Notes under the pieces: model-generated
What the model saw: the letters and a program-made list of their open reading frames with translations, nothing else
Database searches by the model: none
Told to the model about the DNA's origin: nothing
Part shown: positions 1 through 10,289 of the stretch, piece after piece
Position numbering within the stretch: position 1 is the first letter of the stretch
Layout of the letters: each line of letters starts with the position of its first letter
Made by a program: the position numbers and the translations under genes
Assembly (NCBI RefSeq): GCF_007786455.1
Contig: NZ_VNJK01000004.1
Location: 236,536-300,535 of the forward strand
DNA: 64,000 nt
Direction of reading: 5' to 3'
Source: Paenibacillus agilis
GTDB lineage: Bacteria; Bacillota; Bacilli; Paenibacillales; Paenibacillaceae

Positions 1-504
1 GAGTTCGAAACGCTTGATGAGTACAAAGCTGATTTGAGCAAGCAGCTCCAAGAACGCAAAGATCGTGAAGCACAAGCAGCACGTGAAGCGGCAGTAGTTG
101 AAGCAGTATCTGCTAAAGCTGAAGTTGAGATTCCACGTTCCATGATCGAATCCGAGATTCAACACATGGTTAAAGATCTTGACAACCGCCTGCGTATGCA
201 AGGTATGAACATGGATATGTTCTTGACTCTTTCTGGCCAAACAATTGCTGATCTTCGTGAGCAAATGCAGAAAGAAGCAGACGTTCGTGTTAAAAACAAC
301 CTCGTTCTTGAGCAAGTTGCGAAGGCTGAAAGCCTAGCTATCTCTGATGAAGAGCTAGCAGAAGAGCTTGAAAAGATGGGACAAGCTTACCAACGTCCTG
401 CGGATGAAATCCGTACGATCTTGGAAAAGAACGGTACTATCAACAACCTTCGTGAGGAAGCGCTGCTTCGCAAGACAATCAAGTTTCTTGCTGACAACAA
501 CTAA
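1..504 (+). CDS. tig: Trigger factor, C-terminal part (5' end outside window)
   Basis: The frame is open from base 1 to a TAA at 502-504, giving 167 visible residues of a longer protein. Trigger factor is the ribosome-bound chaperone and peptidyl-prolyl isomerase that shields nascent chains. The visible part is the helical C-terminal chaperone region: it is rich in Glu, Lys and Ala and contains the family-like stretch MIESEIQHMVKDLDNRL and later an AESLAISDEELAEELEKM helix. The ribosome-binding and isomerase domains lie upstream of the window. The position directly before clpP/clpX is the usual tig context in Bacillota and supports the call. A TTG at 34 is an internal codon, not the start. 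Confidence 0.93.
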   Translation, partial: EFETLDEYKADLSKQLQERKDREAQAAREAAVVEAVSAKAEVEIPRSMIESEIQHMVKDLDNRLRMQGMNMDMFLTLSGQTIADLREQMQKEADVRVKNNLVLEQVAKAESLAISDEELAEELEKMGQAYQRPADEIRTILEKNGTINNLREEALLRKTIKFLADNN

Positions 505-542
505 TCACATACAAGCCGAGGGTTAAACCTCGGCACAACATG

Positions 543-582
543 ACAAGGCACGTCAATCACGTATTGCGTGCCTTGTTTTTCC
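543..582 (+). terminator. Rho-independent terminator of tig
   Basis: A 10-bp stem (ACAAGGCACG at 543-552 pairing with CGTGCCTTGT at 567-576) is followed by a T-rich run. A smaller hairpin at about 513-532 (GCCGAGG / CCTCGGC) lies just after the tig stop. Together they should end tig transcription. Confidence 0.85.
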
Positions 583-638
583 TCCTTTTTATAGGCGCTT
601 CTCCTAATGAGTATGTATAGCGTCTTTTATCATATCGT

Positions 639-667
639 TTGACTCCATTGAAAACAGTGTACATATT
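639..667 (+). promoter_or_regulatory. Candidate sigma-A promoter upstream of clpP
   Basis: TTGACT (639-644) and CATATT (662-667) are separated by 17 bases. This is the best promoter-like pair in the 285-base gap between the tig terminator and clpP, which otherwise shows no gene. It would leave a leader of about 190 nt before clpP. No convincing CtsR heptad repeat was found in the gap. Confidence 0.4.
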
Positions 668-867
668 TAATAGGTTCTTGGTTCATGAACAAACCACGAA
701 TATTGCTGGATGTTCCGCCAGCTGAGCGATTCCTTTGTACTTTTGAGGATTGAGACTAAATACATAACATAGCGTCATACACTGTAATAATGGTGTGCAT
801 ATGACATTGATTACGGAACGTGATAAAATAAGCTAGTATAGCCTGATAAAGAAAAGAGGTCGGTACC

Positions 868-1461
868 ATGAATTTGATTCCTATGGTCATCGAGCAGACC
901 AATCGGGGCGAACGCTCATATGACATTTACTCCCGATTACTGAAAGACCGCATCATCTTCCTAGGAAGCGCAATTGATGATGATGTTGCTAATAGCATTA
1001 TTGCTCAATTGCTGTTTTTGGAAGCAGACGATCCAGAAAAGGATATTCACTTATACATCAACTCACCAGGTGGTTCAGTTACAGCTGGGCTTGGTATATT
1101 GGATACAATGCAACATATTAAGCCTGACGTATCTACGATCTGTGTGGGGTTGGCTGCAAGCATGGGCTCATTGCTGCTTACAGCAGGAGCGCCTGGTAAG
1201 CGTTTTGCGTTGCCTAATGCCGAAGTAATGATACACCAACCGCTTGGTGGTGTTCGAGGGCAAGCTACAGATATTAAAATTCATGCGGATTGGATCATTA
1301 AGACGAAGCAGAAGCTGAATCAGATCTATGTTGACCGTACAGGCCAGCCGTATGATAAGATTGACCGCGATACAGATCGCGATTACTTTATGAGTGCGGA
1401 TGAAGCAAAAGAATACGGCCTTATAGACGCTGTAATTCATTCCGGCACGGCTTTGAAGTAA
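868..1461 (+). CDS. clpP: ATP-dependent Clp protease proteolytic subunit ClpP
   Basis: This serine peptidase forms the tetradecameric barrel that degrades substrates unfolded by ClpX or ClpC. The 197-residue length is standard. The catalytic triad is visible: Ser98 in [11 protein letters not shown], His123 in MIHQPLGG and Asp172 in [13 protein letters not shown]. The oxyanion-side motif INSPGGS is also present. The ATG start follows the ribosome binding site AAAGAGGT. The stop is 13 bases before the clpX start, so clpP and clpX are probably co-transcribed. This linkage is common in bacteria but differs from B. subtilis, where clpP is elsewhere. Confidence 0.97.
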   Translation: MNLIPMVIEQTNRGERSYDIYSRLLKDRIIFLGSAIDDDVANSIIAQLLFLEADDPEKDIHLYINSPGGSVTAGLGILDTMQHIKPDVSTICVGLAASMGSLLLTAGAPGKRFALPNAEVMIHQPLGGVRGQATDIKIHADWIIKTKQKLNQIYVDRTGQPYDKIDRDTDRDYFMSADEAKEYGLIDAVIHSGTALK

Positions 1462-1474
1462 GGAGGGAAGCGCA

Positions 1475-2728
1475 TTGTTCAAATTTAACGAAGAAAAAGG
1501 CCAGTTGAAATGCTCCTTTTGCGGCAAGTCTCAAGAACAAGTACGCAAGTTGGTAGCGGGTCCTGGTGTATATATTTGTGATGAGTGTATCGAGCTTTGC
1601 AATGAAATTGTAGAAGAAGAACTCGGTCACGAAGAAGAGGTAGATCTTAAAGATATTCCAAAACCAAAGGAAATTCGTGGGATTCTTGATCAATATGTTA
1701 TTGGCCAAGATCAAGCGAAGAAATCTTTGTCTGTTGCAGTGTATAACCACTACAAGCGCATTAACTCCCAGAGCAAGATTGAGGATGTAGAGCTGCAAAA
1801 GAGTAATATTTTGCTCGTTGGTCCTACTGGTTCTGGTAAGACGTTGCTTGCGCAAACGATGGCTAAGATTCTTAACGTGCCATTTGCTATCGCAGATGCA
1901 ACTTCTTTGACGGAAGCAGGCTACGTAGGTGAGGATGTTGAGAACATCCTGTTGAAACTTATCCAAGCTGCGGACTACGATGTTGAGAAGGCAGAGCGCG
2001 GAATCATTTACATCGATGAGATTGATAAAGTTGCTCGTAAATCCGAGAACCCATCTATCACTCGTGATGTTTCCGGTGAAGGCGTTCAGCAGGCATTATT
2101 GAAAATTCTTGAAGGTACGGTTGCATCTGTTCCACCGCAAGGCGGACGCAAGCATCCACATCAAGAATTCATTCAAATTGATACAACAAATATTTTGTTC
2201 ATCTGCGGTGGTGCGTTTGATGGCCTAGAGCAATTAATCAAGCGCCGCGTAGGTAAGAAAATTATCGGTTTCAACGCAGCAGAAGGCGGACAAAAGGATC
2301 TCAAGCCGGGTGAATATTTGTCCATGACGTTGCCAGAAGACTTACTTAAATTCGGTCTAATCCCTGAATTCGTAGGTCGTCTACCGGTAATCTCCACGTT
2401 GGAGCCGTTGGATGAAGAAACGCTTGTACGTATTTTGAGCGAGCCTAAGAACGCTTTGACGAAGCAGTATCAGAAGCTGCTGGAAATGGACAATGTGAAG
2501 CTTGAATTCGAAGCAGGTGCATTGGAAGCTATTTCTCGCGAAGCGATCAAGCGTAACACGGGTGCACGCGGACTACGTGCGATTATTGAAGGGATTATGC
2601 TGGATGTCATGTATGAAGTGCCATCCCGTGAAGATATTACAACTTGTGTAATTACAGAGCAAGTTGTGCGTGAACGAATCATTCCGGAACTAACAACGGA
2701 ACAGAACAAAAAGGAAGAGAGCGCATAA
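1475..2728 (+). CDS. clpX: Clp protease ATP-binding unfoldase subunit ClpX
   Basis: ClpX is the AAA+ unfoldase that recognises tagged proteins and feeds them into ClpP. The 417 residues show the N-terminal zinc-binding domain (Cys13, Cys16, Cys35, Cys38), Walker A GPTGSGKT at about 116-123, Walker B IIYIDEID, and the ClpP-docking IGF-type loop in KKIIGFNA. The start is TTG at 1475, with AGGAGGG only a few bases after the clpP stop; this gives the expected N-terminus [17 protein letters not shown]. The protein is intact and of family length. Confidence 0.97.
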   Translation: MFKFNEEKGQLKCSFCGKSQEQVRKLVAGPGVYICDECIELCNEIVEEELGHEEEVDLKDIPKPKEIRGILDQYVIGQDQAKKSLSVAVYNHYKRINSQSKIEDVELQKSNILLVGPTGSGKTLLAQTMAKILNVPFAIADATSLTEAGYVGEDVENILLKLIQAADYDVEKAERGIIYIDEIDKVARKSENPSITRDVSGEGVQQALLKILEGTVASVPPQGGRKHPHQEFIQIDTTNILFICGGAFDGLEQLIKRRVGKKIIGFNAAEGGQKDLKPGEYLSMTLPEDLLKFGLIPEFVGRLPVISTLEPLDEETLVRILSEPKNALTKQYQKLLEMDNVKLEFEAGALEAISREAIKRNTGARGLRAIIEGIMLDVMYEVPSREDITTCVITEQVVRERIIPELTTEQNKKEESA

Positions 2729-2799
2729 TAACGCTTGAATCTAGCAGGGGCAGCCGCCTGTACAGCGAGTTTGAATGTAAATAGGTGGTTGTCTCAGCT

Positions 2800-2823
2800 A
2801 AAGCGCCGCTAGGCGCTTTTCCG
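2800..2823 (+). terminator. Possible terminator after clpX
   Basis: AAGCGCC (2801-2807) and GGCGCTT (2812-2818) form a 7-bp stem with a short loop, followed by only four Ts. The T-run is weak, so read-through into ispG is possible. Confidence 0.45.
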
Positions 2824-2851
2824 TTGTTATCCGAATTGGGAGAGAATAAAC

Positions 2852-3952
2852 ATGTATCTACGACATCAGACGAGACCTGTACAAGTCGGGAATGTAACGA
2901 TTGGTGGTAATAACGAGGTCATCATTCAAAGTATGTGTACGACGAAGACGGCAGACGTTGAAGCGACCGTTGCTGAAATTCTCCGATTGGAGGAGGCAGG
3001 GTGTCAAGTCGTACGCGTTACCGTGAACAATGAAGAAGCGGCAGATGCGATTAAAGAAATTAAGAAGCGTATCAATATCCCGCTTGTTGCGGATATTCAC
3101 TTCGATTATCGCTTGGCGCTTAAGGCGATTGAAAACGGCATCGACAAGGTACGTATCAATCCTGGTAACATTGGCCGTCGCGAGAAGGTTGAGGCGGTTG
3201 TAAAAGCGTGTAAAGAACGTGGAATTCCGATTCGTATCGGTGTAAATGCCGGTTCGTTGGAAAATCACTTGTTAGAAAAATACGGATACCCTACGCCTGA
3301 AGCTATGGTTGAAAGTGCATTGTTCCACATTGGCATTCTGGAGGAGTTGGATTTCCACGATATTATCGTCTCCTTGAAAGCTTCTGATGTGCCGATGGCA
3401 ATTGCTGCTTATTCCAAAGCTTCCGAGGTAATTAAGTATCCGCTTCACTTGGGGATCACTGAAGCAGGAACATTGTTCTCAGGTACATGTAAGAGTGCCG
3501 CAGGAATTGGGGCGCTGCTGTCATTGGGATTGGGCTCAACCGTTCGTATCAGCTTGAGCGCAGATCCGGTGGAGGAAGTAAAGGTTGCGCGTGAGATTCT
3601 CAAGTCGTTTGGCTTGATTTCAAATGCAGCTACGCTTGTATCCTGTCCGACATGTGGACGCTTGGATATTGATTTGTTCTCCATTGCTAATGAAGTGGAA
3701 GAGTACATTGCAAACGTTAAGGTGCCGATCAAAGTATCCGTGCTTGGCTGTGCTGTAAATGGTCCTGGTGAAGCGCGTGAAGCTGATATCGGGATTGCTG
3801 GTGCAAGAGGGGAAGGATTACTGTTCCGCTATGGCCAAATGATTCGCAAAGTACCTGAAGCTGATATGGTTGAAGAGTTAAAAAAGGAAATTGACATTAT
3901 CGTAGCCGAATATGAGCGTACAGGTAAAATCCCTGGGCGTGATAGACACTAA
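2852..3952 (+). CDS. ispG: 4-hydroxy-3-methylbut-2-en-1-yl diphosphate synthase IspG
   Basis: IspG (GcpE) is the iron-sulfur enzyme of the penultimate step of the MEP isoprenoid pathway; it converts the cyclic diphosphate to HMBPP. The 366-residue protein opens with a TIM-barrel type N-terminus ([20 protein letters not shown]). Near the end it has the cluster-binding cysteines in SCPTCGRLD and [12 protein letters not shown]. The ATG at 2852 follows GGGAGAG. The gene stands alone between clpX and a symporter, a place not used in B. subtilis, and has a strong terminator behind it. Confidence 0.96.
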   Translation: MYLRHQTRPVQVGNVTIGGNNEVIIQSMCTTKTADVEATVAEILRLEEAGCQVVRVTVNNEEAADAIKEIKKRINIPLVADIHFDYRLALKAIENGIDKVRINPGNIGRREKVEAVVKACKERGIPIRIGVNAGSLENHLLEKYGYPTPEAMVESALFHIGILEELDFHDIIVSLKASDVPMAIAAYSKASEVIKYPLHLGITEAGTLFSGTCKSAAGIGALLSLGLGSTVRISLSADPVEEVKVAREILKSFGLISNAATLVSCPTCGRLDIDLFSIANEVEEYIANVKVPIKVSVLGCAVNGPGEAREADIGIAGARGEGLLFRYGQMIRKVPEADMVEELKKEIDIIVAEYERTGKIPGRDRH

Positions 3953-3990
3953 CAGATGCGGGTGCATTGCGCGCCCAGTCTGCTAGAGGA

Positions 3991-4035
3991 CAGGCCGTAC
4001 ACTGTAAACTACAGTTGTACGGCCTGTTTATTTGG
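3991..4035 (+). terminator. Terminator of ispG
   Basis: A long stem (CAGGCCGTAC at 3991 pairing with GTACGGCCTG ending at 4026, extended inward by CTGTA/TACAG with one bulge) is followed by TTTATTT. It is strong enough to isolate ispG from the next gene. Confidence 0.85.
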
Positions 4036-4277
4036 TTAATTTTGTTGATGACAAGGTGTTTCTGGTATCATTTGTTAGGTTAATTAACATATGTAGCGCC
4101 GTAATAGGAGTAAAAAAGTACACAGAAAAGCACATACTAAGGGGTATCTTCTGCTTCTAAATTAAGCTAAACATCAAGACATGCATAAATTTAACGATGT
4201 ATTCCAAGAAAATGATGCCAAATGATTAAAAAATTCTATCATAAGTATCACTTTTATTTATTTTACTTTATTAAAGG

Positions 4278-4330
4278 ATCAGGTAAAATTAATTTATTAG
4301 TTATGTTAAGAAAGTTAACATATACCTGAT
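4278..4330 (+). promoter_or_regulatory. Nested inverted repeats just upstream of the symporter gene
   Basis: Two nested perfect 8-bp inverted repeats are present: ATCAGGTA (4278-4285) with TACCTGAT (4323-4330), and inside them TATGTTAA (4302-4309) with TTAACATA (4315-4322) around a GAAAG loop. The element ends about 20 bases before the symporter ribosome binding site. It could be a repressor operator or an RNA structure affecting initiation. No known riboswitch consensus was recognised. The rest of the 3953-4366 gap is AT-rich and shows no gene. Confidence 0.45.
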
Positions 4331-4366
4331 TCATCAAGAATGTCATCGAGAGAAAGGGTGCGATAT

Positions 4367-5803
4367 ATGTTAGATACTTTGGAATCATGGATTGTTCTAT
4401 TTAATGATAAGTGGTACCTCATGCTGATCTTTATTCTCGTCGGCGCAGGACTTTGGTTTTCTTTCAATACTGGTTTCATTCAAGTACGAACCGTTAAAGA
4501 AATTTTCCGTCTATTCAAGGTTCGTGAACGAAACCCTAATGATGATGAAGAAGATACGACAACGCCTAATAAGAAAAAAGGTGTATCCTCTTTCCAAGCC
4601 TTTGCGATGAGTACAGCATCCCGAGTTGGTATTGGTAACTTAGCTGGCGTTGCGATTGCCATTAAGACAGGTGGTCCTGGTGCAGTATTTTGGATGTGGG
4701 TTATTGCCATCATCGGAGCTTCATCTGCATTTATTGAGTCTACACTAGCTCAAGTGTACAAAGTAAAAGACGGGCAGGCATTCCGCGGTGGTCCAGCTTA
4801 CTATATGGAAAAAGCGCTTAATGCGCGCTGGCTGGGTGTTGTGTTTGCTGTTCTAATTATGATCACTTATGGCTTTGTGTTTAACTCGGTGCAGGCGAAT
4901 ACAGTAACAGCTGCTTTTAGTGATTTGTTCACGATTGAACCGATTACGATGGGGATTATTCTAGCTGTTATTACGATGATTACGATCTTTGGCGGAGTAC
5001 AGCGTATTGCAAAAGTATCTGCTACAGTCGTACCGATCATGGCATTAGCATATATCGGAATAGCACTTTATATCGTTGCAGTGAACTATACACAAATTCC
5101 TGCTGTATTTAGCTCCATTATTATGAATGCATTTGGTTGGGAAGAGGCAGTTGGCGGCGGTATCGGTGCTGCAATCATGAACGGTATCAAACGAGGCTTG
5201 TTCTCGAATGAAGCGGGTATGGGTAGTGCGCCGAATGCGGCAGCAACAGCGACTGTAAGTCATCCAGTTAAGCAAGGTATTATTCAATCCTTCGGTGTAT
5301 TTGTGGATACATTGCTTGTATGTAGCTCGACTGCATTTATTATCTTGTTCTCTGGTGCACATTTGTCTACAGAAACAGATGGTATTCAGTTGACTCAAGT
5401 TGCACTCGCATCACAAATTGGTCCATGGGCAGAATACTTTATCGCATTTGCAATCTTCCTGTTCGCGTTCACGTCCTTGATAGGTAACTACTATTACGGG
5501 CAAAGTAACATCGAGTTTATTACAAAGAAAAAAGGCTGGCTGTTGACGTACCGTATTGTTGTAGTGGCAATGGTGCTCGTTGGATCTGTCGCAAAAATTT
5601 CTTTGGTATGGAACTTGGCAGATACGTTTATGGGCTTCATGGCATTTATTAACCTTATCGCTATTTTGCTGCTTGGTAAGGTGGCATTCAAAGTGTTGGA
5701 AGATTATAATCGTCAACGCAAGGCTGGAAAAGAGCCTGTATTCTATGCGGACTCGATCCCTGGTCTTAAAAATACGGAATGCTGGGAGCGCAAGAAAGCA
5801 TAA
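4367..5803 (+). CDS. Sodium:alanine/glycine symporter family protein (AgcS/AlsT type)
   Basis: This multi-pass inner-membrane protein of about 478 residues should import alanine or glycine with Na+. Family signatures are visible: VSSFQAFAMSTASRVGIGNLAGVAIAI, FRGGPAYYMEKAL, GIKRGLFSNEAGMGSAPNAAATA and FAFTSLIGNYYYGQSN. An upstream ATG at 4340 would add nine residues, but the ribosome binding site AGAAAGGGTG (4351-4360) is correctly spaced for the ATG at 4367, so that start is preferred. The gene is monocistronic, with nested inverted repeats in front and a terminator behind. The exact substrate cannot be read from the sequence. Confidence 0.9.
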   Translation: MLDTLESWIVLFNDKWYLMLIFILVGAGLWFSFNTGFIQVRTVKEIFRLFKVRERNPNDDEEDTTTPNKKKGVSSFQAFAMSTASRVGIGNLAGVAIAIKTGGPGAVFWMWVIAIIGASSAFIESTLAQVYKVKDGQAFRGGPAYYMEKALNARWLGVVFAVLIMITYGFVFNSVQANTVTAAFSDLFTIEPITMGIILAVITMITIFGGVQRIAKVSATVVPIMALAYIGIALYIVAVNYTQIPAVFSSIIMNAFGWEEAVGGGIGAAIMNGIKRGLFSNEAGMGSAPNAAATATVSHPVKQGIIQSFGVFVDTLLVCSSTAFIILFSGAHLSTETDGIQLTQVALASQIGPWAEYFIAFAIFLFAFTSLIGNYYYGQSNIEFITKKKGWLLTYRIVVVAMVLVGSVAKISLVWNLADTFMGFMAFINLIAILLLGKVAFKVLEDYNRQRKAGKEPVFYADSIPGLKNTECWERKKA

Positions 5804-5871
5804 CGAATTGAAACCATTACAATTTCATATTTCATCGTGTGAATAATGAGATATTCACATGACTTATAAGG

Positions 5872-5923
5872 AATCCGGTGAAGGGCAATACTACCAAGTA
5901 TTGAACCACACCGGATTTTTTTG
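5872..5923 (+). terminator. Terminator of the symporter gene
   Basis: AATCCGGTG (5872-5880) pairs perfectly with CACCGGATT (5909-5917), followed by a run of seven Ts. Confidence 0.88.
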
Positions 5924-6001
5924 TATGCCGTGAAATGGGTCTTGAGGTTGTTCAGTGCTGCAACAGAGCTGCGAACATGCACTTAAAGGAGGAGTAACAC
6001 G

Positions 6002-7741
6002 ATGAATTTTAGCATGATACTAATGCTTATCAACGCTTTTTTCGCCATTATTATTGGAGTATACTTCTGGAATTTACTGAAGAGCCAGAAGTCCAATCGT
6101 ACTGCTGTTGATCGGGAGTCCCGCAAGGAAATGGACAAACTTCGTAAAATGCGGTCAATCTCGCTTTCTAAGCCACTTTCAGAGAAAACAAGACCTGCAT
6201 CCATGAAGGACATTGTTGGTCAACGTGATGGTCTGCGTGCGCTAAAAGCGGCACTTTGCAGTTCTAATCCGCAGCATGTCATTATTTATGGTCCTCCTGG
6301 AGTTGGTAAGACAGCTGCGGCACGAGTTATTTTAGAGGAAGCAAAGAAAAATCTGAGCTCTCCCTTTACATTTGAATCAAAATTCACAGAGATCGATGCC
6401 ACCACAGCTCGCTTTGATGAACGTGGTATTGCTGATCCGCTCATTGGTTCTGTACATGATCCAATCTACCAAGGAGCAGGGGCGATGGGGGTAGCGGGGA
6501 TTCCTCAGCCTAAGCCTGGTGCAGTGACGAAGGCCCATGGAGGCGTATTGTTTATCGATGAGATTGGTGAGCTTCACCCGATCCAGATGAACAAGCTGCT
6601 AAAGGTATTGGAAGATCGAAAAGTGTTTTTAGAGAGTGCTTACTATCATAGTGAAGATCCGAATATCCCAACTCATATTCATGATATTTTTGAAAATGGT
6701 TTGCCGGCTGATTTTCGTCTCGTTGGAGCAACAACGCGTTCGCCGCAAGAAATATCGCCAGCTTTGCGTTCGCGCTGCATGGAGATCTTTTTTAGACCGT
6801 TACTACCTGAAGAAGTTGAGAGTATTGCAGAAAATGCCGTGAAAAAAATAGGATTTCCTCCTGCGCCTGAAGCGGTTGATGTGTTGAAAAAATATGCAAC
6901 GAATGGTCGTGAAGCAGTTAACATTATTCAGTTGGCTGTTGGATTAGCACTGTCGGAGCATCGTTCTTCCTTAGTGGCAGCTGATGTAGAGTGGGTGATT
7001 AACAGCAGTCAGCTTACACCGCGTCCTGAACGGAAAGTAGGTACAGCGCCGCAGGTGGGACTTGTAAACGGATTGGCGGTTTACGGCCCTAACATGGGGG
7101 CTTTGCTTGAAATTGAAGTATCTGCTATTCGGGTTAAAAATGGGCATGGCAAATATACGATTACGGGTGTTGTGGAAGAAGAGGAGCTAAATGGTGGTGG
7201 TGCCCGTACGCTGCGCCGTAAAAGTATGGCAAAAGGGTCCATCGAGAATGTGTTGACGGTGCTCCGAGCATGTGGCTATGAGACAAAAAATTATGATTTG
7301 CACATCAACTTCCCAGGGGGTTCACCAGTCGATGGTCCGTCCGCAGGGATAGCGATGGGTGTAGCGATTGCTTCTGCTGTAAATGGGTGGTCCATTGACC
7401 ATCGTTTGGCTATGACCGGAGAGATTGGTGTTCATGGCAGGGTGAAGCCAGTAGGTGGTGTACTTGCCAAAGTAGAAGCTGCATTTCAAGCTGGGGCAAC
7501 TCGTGTCATTATCCCTAAGGAGAATTGGCAGGAGATATTTAATGATTTAAATGGATTGCAAGTTATCCCTGTTGAATATTTTGAAGAAGTACTTAAGCAT
7601 ACATTCGCTGCACAGATGCAGGATGATCCACTCCAATTACCGAAGTCATTTGAACGTTCTGGAGGCTCAGCGGTACCACTATTTCATGCAGAATCAACAG
7701 ATGGCGGGCATGGCGATAATCCCCCTTCTACAACGTGCTAA
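6002..7741 (+). CDS. lonB: Membrane-anchored ATP-dependent protease LonB
   Basis: LonB is a Lon-family AAA+ protease, first described in Bacillus as a sporulation-associated homologue of LonA. The 579-residue protein starts with a hydrophobic segment (about residues 4-24, LMLINAFFAIIIGVYFW), so it should sit on the membrane. Walker A is [12 protein letters not shown] and Walker B is VLFIDEIGEL. The Lon Ser-Lys dyad is Ser447 in [10 protein letters not shown] and Lys490 in KPVGGVLAKVEAA, with the same 43-residue spacing as in LonA. The start follows AAAGGAGGAG. LonA follows 70 bases downstream, as in B. subtilis. The C-terminal 40 residues are low-complexity and hydrophilic. Confidence 0.95.
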   Translation: MNFSMILMLINAFFAIIIGVYFWNLLKSQKSNRTAVDRESRKEMDKLRKMRSISLSKPLSEKTRPASMKDIVGQRDGLRALKAALCSSNPQHVIIYGPPGVGKTAAARVILEEAKKNLSSPFTFESKFTEIDATTARFDERGIADPLIGSVHDPIYQGAGAMGVAGIPQPKPGAVTKAHGGVLFIDEIGELHPIQMNKLLKVLEDRKVFLESAYYHSEDPNIPTHIHDIFENGLPADFRLVGATTRSPQEISPALRSRCMEIFFRPLLPEEVESIAENAVKKIGFPPAPEAVDVLKKYATNGREAVNIIQLAVGLALSEHRSSLVAADVEWVINSSQLTPRPERKVGTAPQVGLVNGLAVYGPNMGALLEIEVSAIRVKNGHGKYTITGVVEEEELNGGGARTLRRKSMAKGSIENVLTVLRACGYETKNYDLHINFPGGSPVDGPSAGIAMGVAIASAVNGWSIDHRLAMTGEIGVHGRVKPVGGVLAKVEAAFQAGATRVIIPKENWQEIFNDLNGLQVIPVEYFEEVLKHTFAAQMQDDPLQLPKSFERSGGSAVPLFHAESTDGGHGDNPPSTTC

Positions 7742-7810
7742 TTGGTGTTTTAGGGCTTGATAAGTTACAATGGATACATCTAACACGACAATCATGGGGG
7801 TGCCAATGCG

Positions 7811-10135
7811 ATGGAGCCGAAACTTGCACAAGTTCGCAAGCTTCCACTTTTGCCTCTACGAGGACTGCTCGTCTATCCAAGCATGGTGCTGCATCTGGAT
7901 GTCGGGCGTGATAAGTCCGTTAAAGCGCTCGAGCAAGCGATGCTTGAAGACCAGATGTTGCTCTTGTGCTCCCAATCCGAAGTAAGCGTAGAGGATCCTG
8001 CGCAAGAGGATATTTATCCGGTAGGGACTGTAGCTATGGTCCGTCAAATGCTTCGTTTGCCTAACAGCACGATCCGGGTACTTGTTGAAGGTATGACGAG
8101 GGCGGAAATAATTGAGTATGTACCTAATGATGACTTTTATGAAGTAAAAGTGCATCTCATCGAAGAGCAGTCGGGAACGGAGCATGAGACAGAGGCATTC
8201 CGACGTTCGGTTCTGTCTAAGTTCGAAAGTTACGTATCTTTGTCCAAAAAAGTAACTGCGGAGACGTTAGCGTCAGTCACGGATATTACGGAGCCGGGAA
8301 GGTTTGCCGATATGGTGGCGAGTCACTTGCCGCTTAAGCTCAAAGATAAGCAATACTTGCTTGAAATTTCTAATGTAAGAGATCGGCTGGAAGCGCTGCT
8401 TGAGCTGTTGGAAAATGAGAGTGAAGTACTTGAGCTAGAGCGTAAGATTCATTCGCAGGTGAAGAAGCGGATTGAGAAGACGCAGAAGGAATACTACTTG
8501 CGTGAGCAAATGAAAGCAATTCAGAAGGAGTTAGGTGATAAAGAGGGTCGTGTAGGCGAGGTAGAAGAGCTTCGCGAGCAGCTTAAGTCACTAGAGGCTC
8601 CGGAAAAAGTGCTCGAGAAGCTCTCCAAGGAAATCGACCGGCTTGAGAAGATCCCTCCTAGTTCAGCTGAAGGTGCTGTTGTTCGCAACTATATCGACTG
8701 GGTCATGCAAATTCCATGGGGGACTCGCACTGAGGACGATTTGGACTTGCACAAAGCTGAGTCTATATTGGAAGCAGACCATTATGGCCTAGATAAACCT
8801 AAGGAGCGAGTGCTGGAATATCTTGCAGTACAGCAGCTCGTTAAACAATTAAAAGGTCCGATATTGTGTATGGTTGGACCACCAGGTGTCGGGAAAACGT
8901 CGTTGGCGCGATCGATTGCAAAGTCGCTTGGCCGCAAATTTGTACGGATATCATTAGGCGGTGTAAGGGATGAAGCAGAGATTCGTGGTCATCGCCGAAC
9001 GTATGTAGGAGCGATGCCAGGGCGTATTATTCAGGCGCTGAAGACAGCGGGATCGATGAATCCAGTCGTGCTCTTGGATGAAATTGATAAGATGGGTTCT
9101 GACATGCGAGGGGATCCTTCGGCAGCTATGTTGGAAGTGCTCGATCCAGAGCAAAACAATACGTTTAGCGATCATTTCATTGAGTTGCCTGTGGACTTAT
9201 CCCAAGTTATGTTCGTGACGACAGCGAATGCAGTTCATAACATACCTCGTCCGCTGCTTGATCGTATGGAATACATACCGCTGTCCGGTTATACGGAATT
9301 AGAGAAGCTAGAGATCGCGAAGCGTCATCTATTCGAGAAGCAAATGCGCGATCATGGTCTTCAAGAGGAGCACTTGCAACTGGATGATGATGTTATCCGT
9401 CGTCTCATTCGCGAATATACGCGAGAAGCGGGTGTACGTCAGTTAGAACAGCGTCTAGCTGCGCTTTGCCGTAAGGCGGCTAAAATGATTGTTTCCAAAT
9501 CCGAAGAGAAGGTTCGAATTACCGCATCTGATGTAGAGGAATTTTTAGGTGTGCCTCGGTACAGATACGGTCAATCTGAACAAGAACATCAGGTTGGAAT
9601 GGTTACGGGACTTGCGTGGACAGAAGTTGGCGGGGATACGCTGACGATTGAGGTGACAGTCGTTCCGGGAACAGGCAAGCTGCTGTTAACTGGTAAACTG
9701 GGTGATGTTATGAAGGAGTCTGCTCAAGCGGCATTTAGCTACATTCGTTCTAAAGCCGATGTATGGGAGCTGGAGCCTTCGTTCCATGAGAAATTGGATA
9801 TACACATTCATGTTCCTGAAGGTGCTATTCCGAAGGACGGACCGTCTGCAGGGATTGCTATGGCTACAGCACTTGTTTCGGCATTGACCAAACGGTATGT
9901 ATCGAAAGATGTTGCCATGACGGGCGAGATTACTTTGCGTGGTCGTGTGCTTCCGATAGGTGGCTTGAAGGAGAAGTCCTTGGCTGCACATCGAGCAGGC
10001 ATCCAAAAAGTACTTTTCCCTTACGACAATGTACGTGACTTGGATGATATCCCTGAAAGCATCCGCCAAGAGTTAGTATTTGTTCCCGTCCGTCATATGG
10101 ATGAAGTGCTAGCGCATGCGTTGTTGGATCAATAG
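7811..10135 (+). CDS. lon: ATP-dependent protease LonA
   Basis: LonA is the soluble hexameric quality-control protease. The 774-residue protein has the N-terminal substrate-binding domain ([22 protein letters not shown]), a long coiled-coil around residues 190-280, Walker [10 protein letters not shown], Walker [10 protein letters not shown], and the protease domain with Ser679 in KDGPSAG and Lys722 in [11 protein letters not shown]. These residue numbers equal those of E. coli Lon. The ATG at 7811 follows TGGGGGTG. It is probably co-transcribed with ysxC downstream, because no terminator is seen in between. Confidence 0.97.
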   Translation: MEPKLAQVRKLPLLPLRGLLVYPSMVLHLDVGRDKSVKALEQAMLEDQMLLLCSQSEVSVEDPAQEDIYPVGTVAMVRQMLRLPNSTIRVLVEGMTRAEIIEYVPNDDFYEVKVHLIEEQSGTEHETEAFRRSVLSKFESYVSLSKKVTAETLASVTDITEPGRFADMVASHLPLKLKDKQYLLEISNVRDRLEALLELLENESEVLELERKIHSQVKKRIEKTQKEYYLREQMKAIQKELGDKEGRVGEVEELREQLKSLEAPEKVLEKLSKEIDRLEKIPPSSAEGAVVRNYIDWVMQIPWGTRTEDDLDLHKAESILEADHYGLDKPKERVLEYLAVQQLVKQLKGPILCMVGPPGVGKTSLARSIAKSLGRKFVRISLGGVRDEAEIRGHRRTYVGAMPGRIIQALKTAGSMNPVVLLDEIDKMGSDMRGDPSAAMLEVLDPEQNNTFSDHFIELPVDLSQVMFVTTANAVHNIPRPLLDRMEYIPLSGYTELEKLEIAKRHLFEKQMRDHGLQEEHLQLDDDVIRRLIREYTREAGVRQLEQRLAALCRKAAKMIVSKSEEKVRITASDVEEFLGVPRYRYGQSEQEHQVGMVTGLAWTEVGGDTLTIEVTVVPGTGKLLLTGKLGDVMKESAQAAFSYIRSKADVWELEPSFHEKLDIHIHVPEGAIPKDGPSAGIAMATALVSALTKRYVSKDVAMTGEITLRGRVLPIGGLKEKSLAAHRAGIQKVLFPYDNVRDLDDIPESIRQELVFVPVRHMDEVLAHALLDQ

Positions 10136-10289
10136 AGATGCTGGAGTCGTGTGTGCGACTAGATCTTTATTTCCCTTAATCAGCATTTGCAGGATAGAAG
10201 GTAAGAAATAGTGGTGACGAATGAAGCGGGCGCCGATATTAGGCGTCCGTTATTGCGTATGTAGTATTGATGAAGGATGGTGCAACAAG

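Noticed and set aside
637..660. Possible CtsR operator before clpP
   Set aside because: Only one half-site (TTTGACT) is present; the second half (TTGAAAA) does not fit the direct heptad repeat.
1421..1966. A 181-codon - strand frame opposite clpX
   Set aside because: Shadow of clpX with unnatural composition and no start signal.
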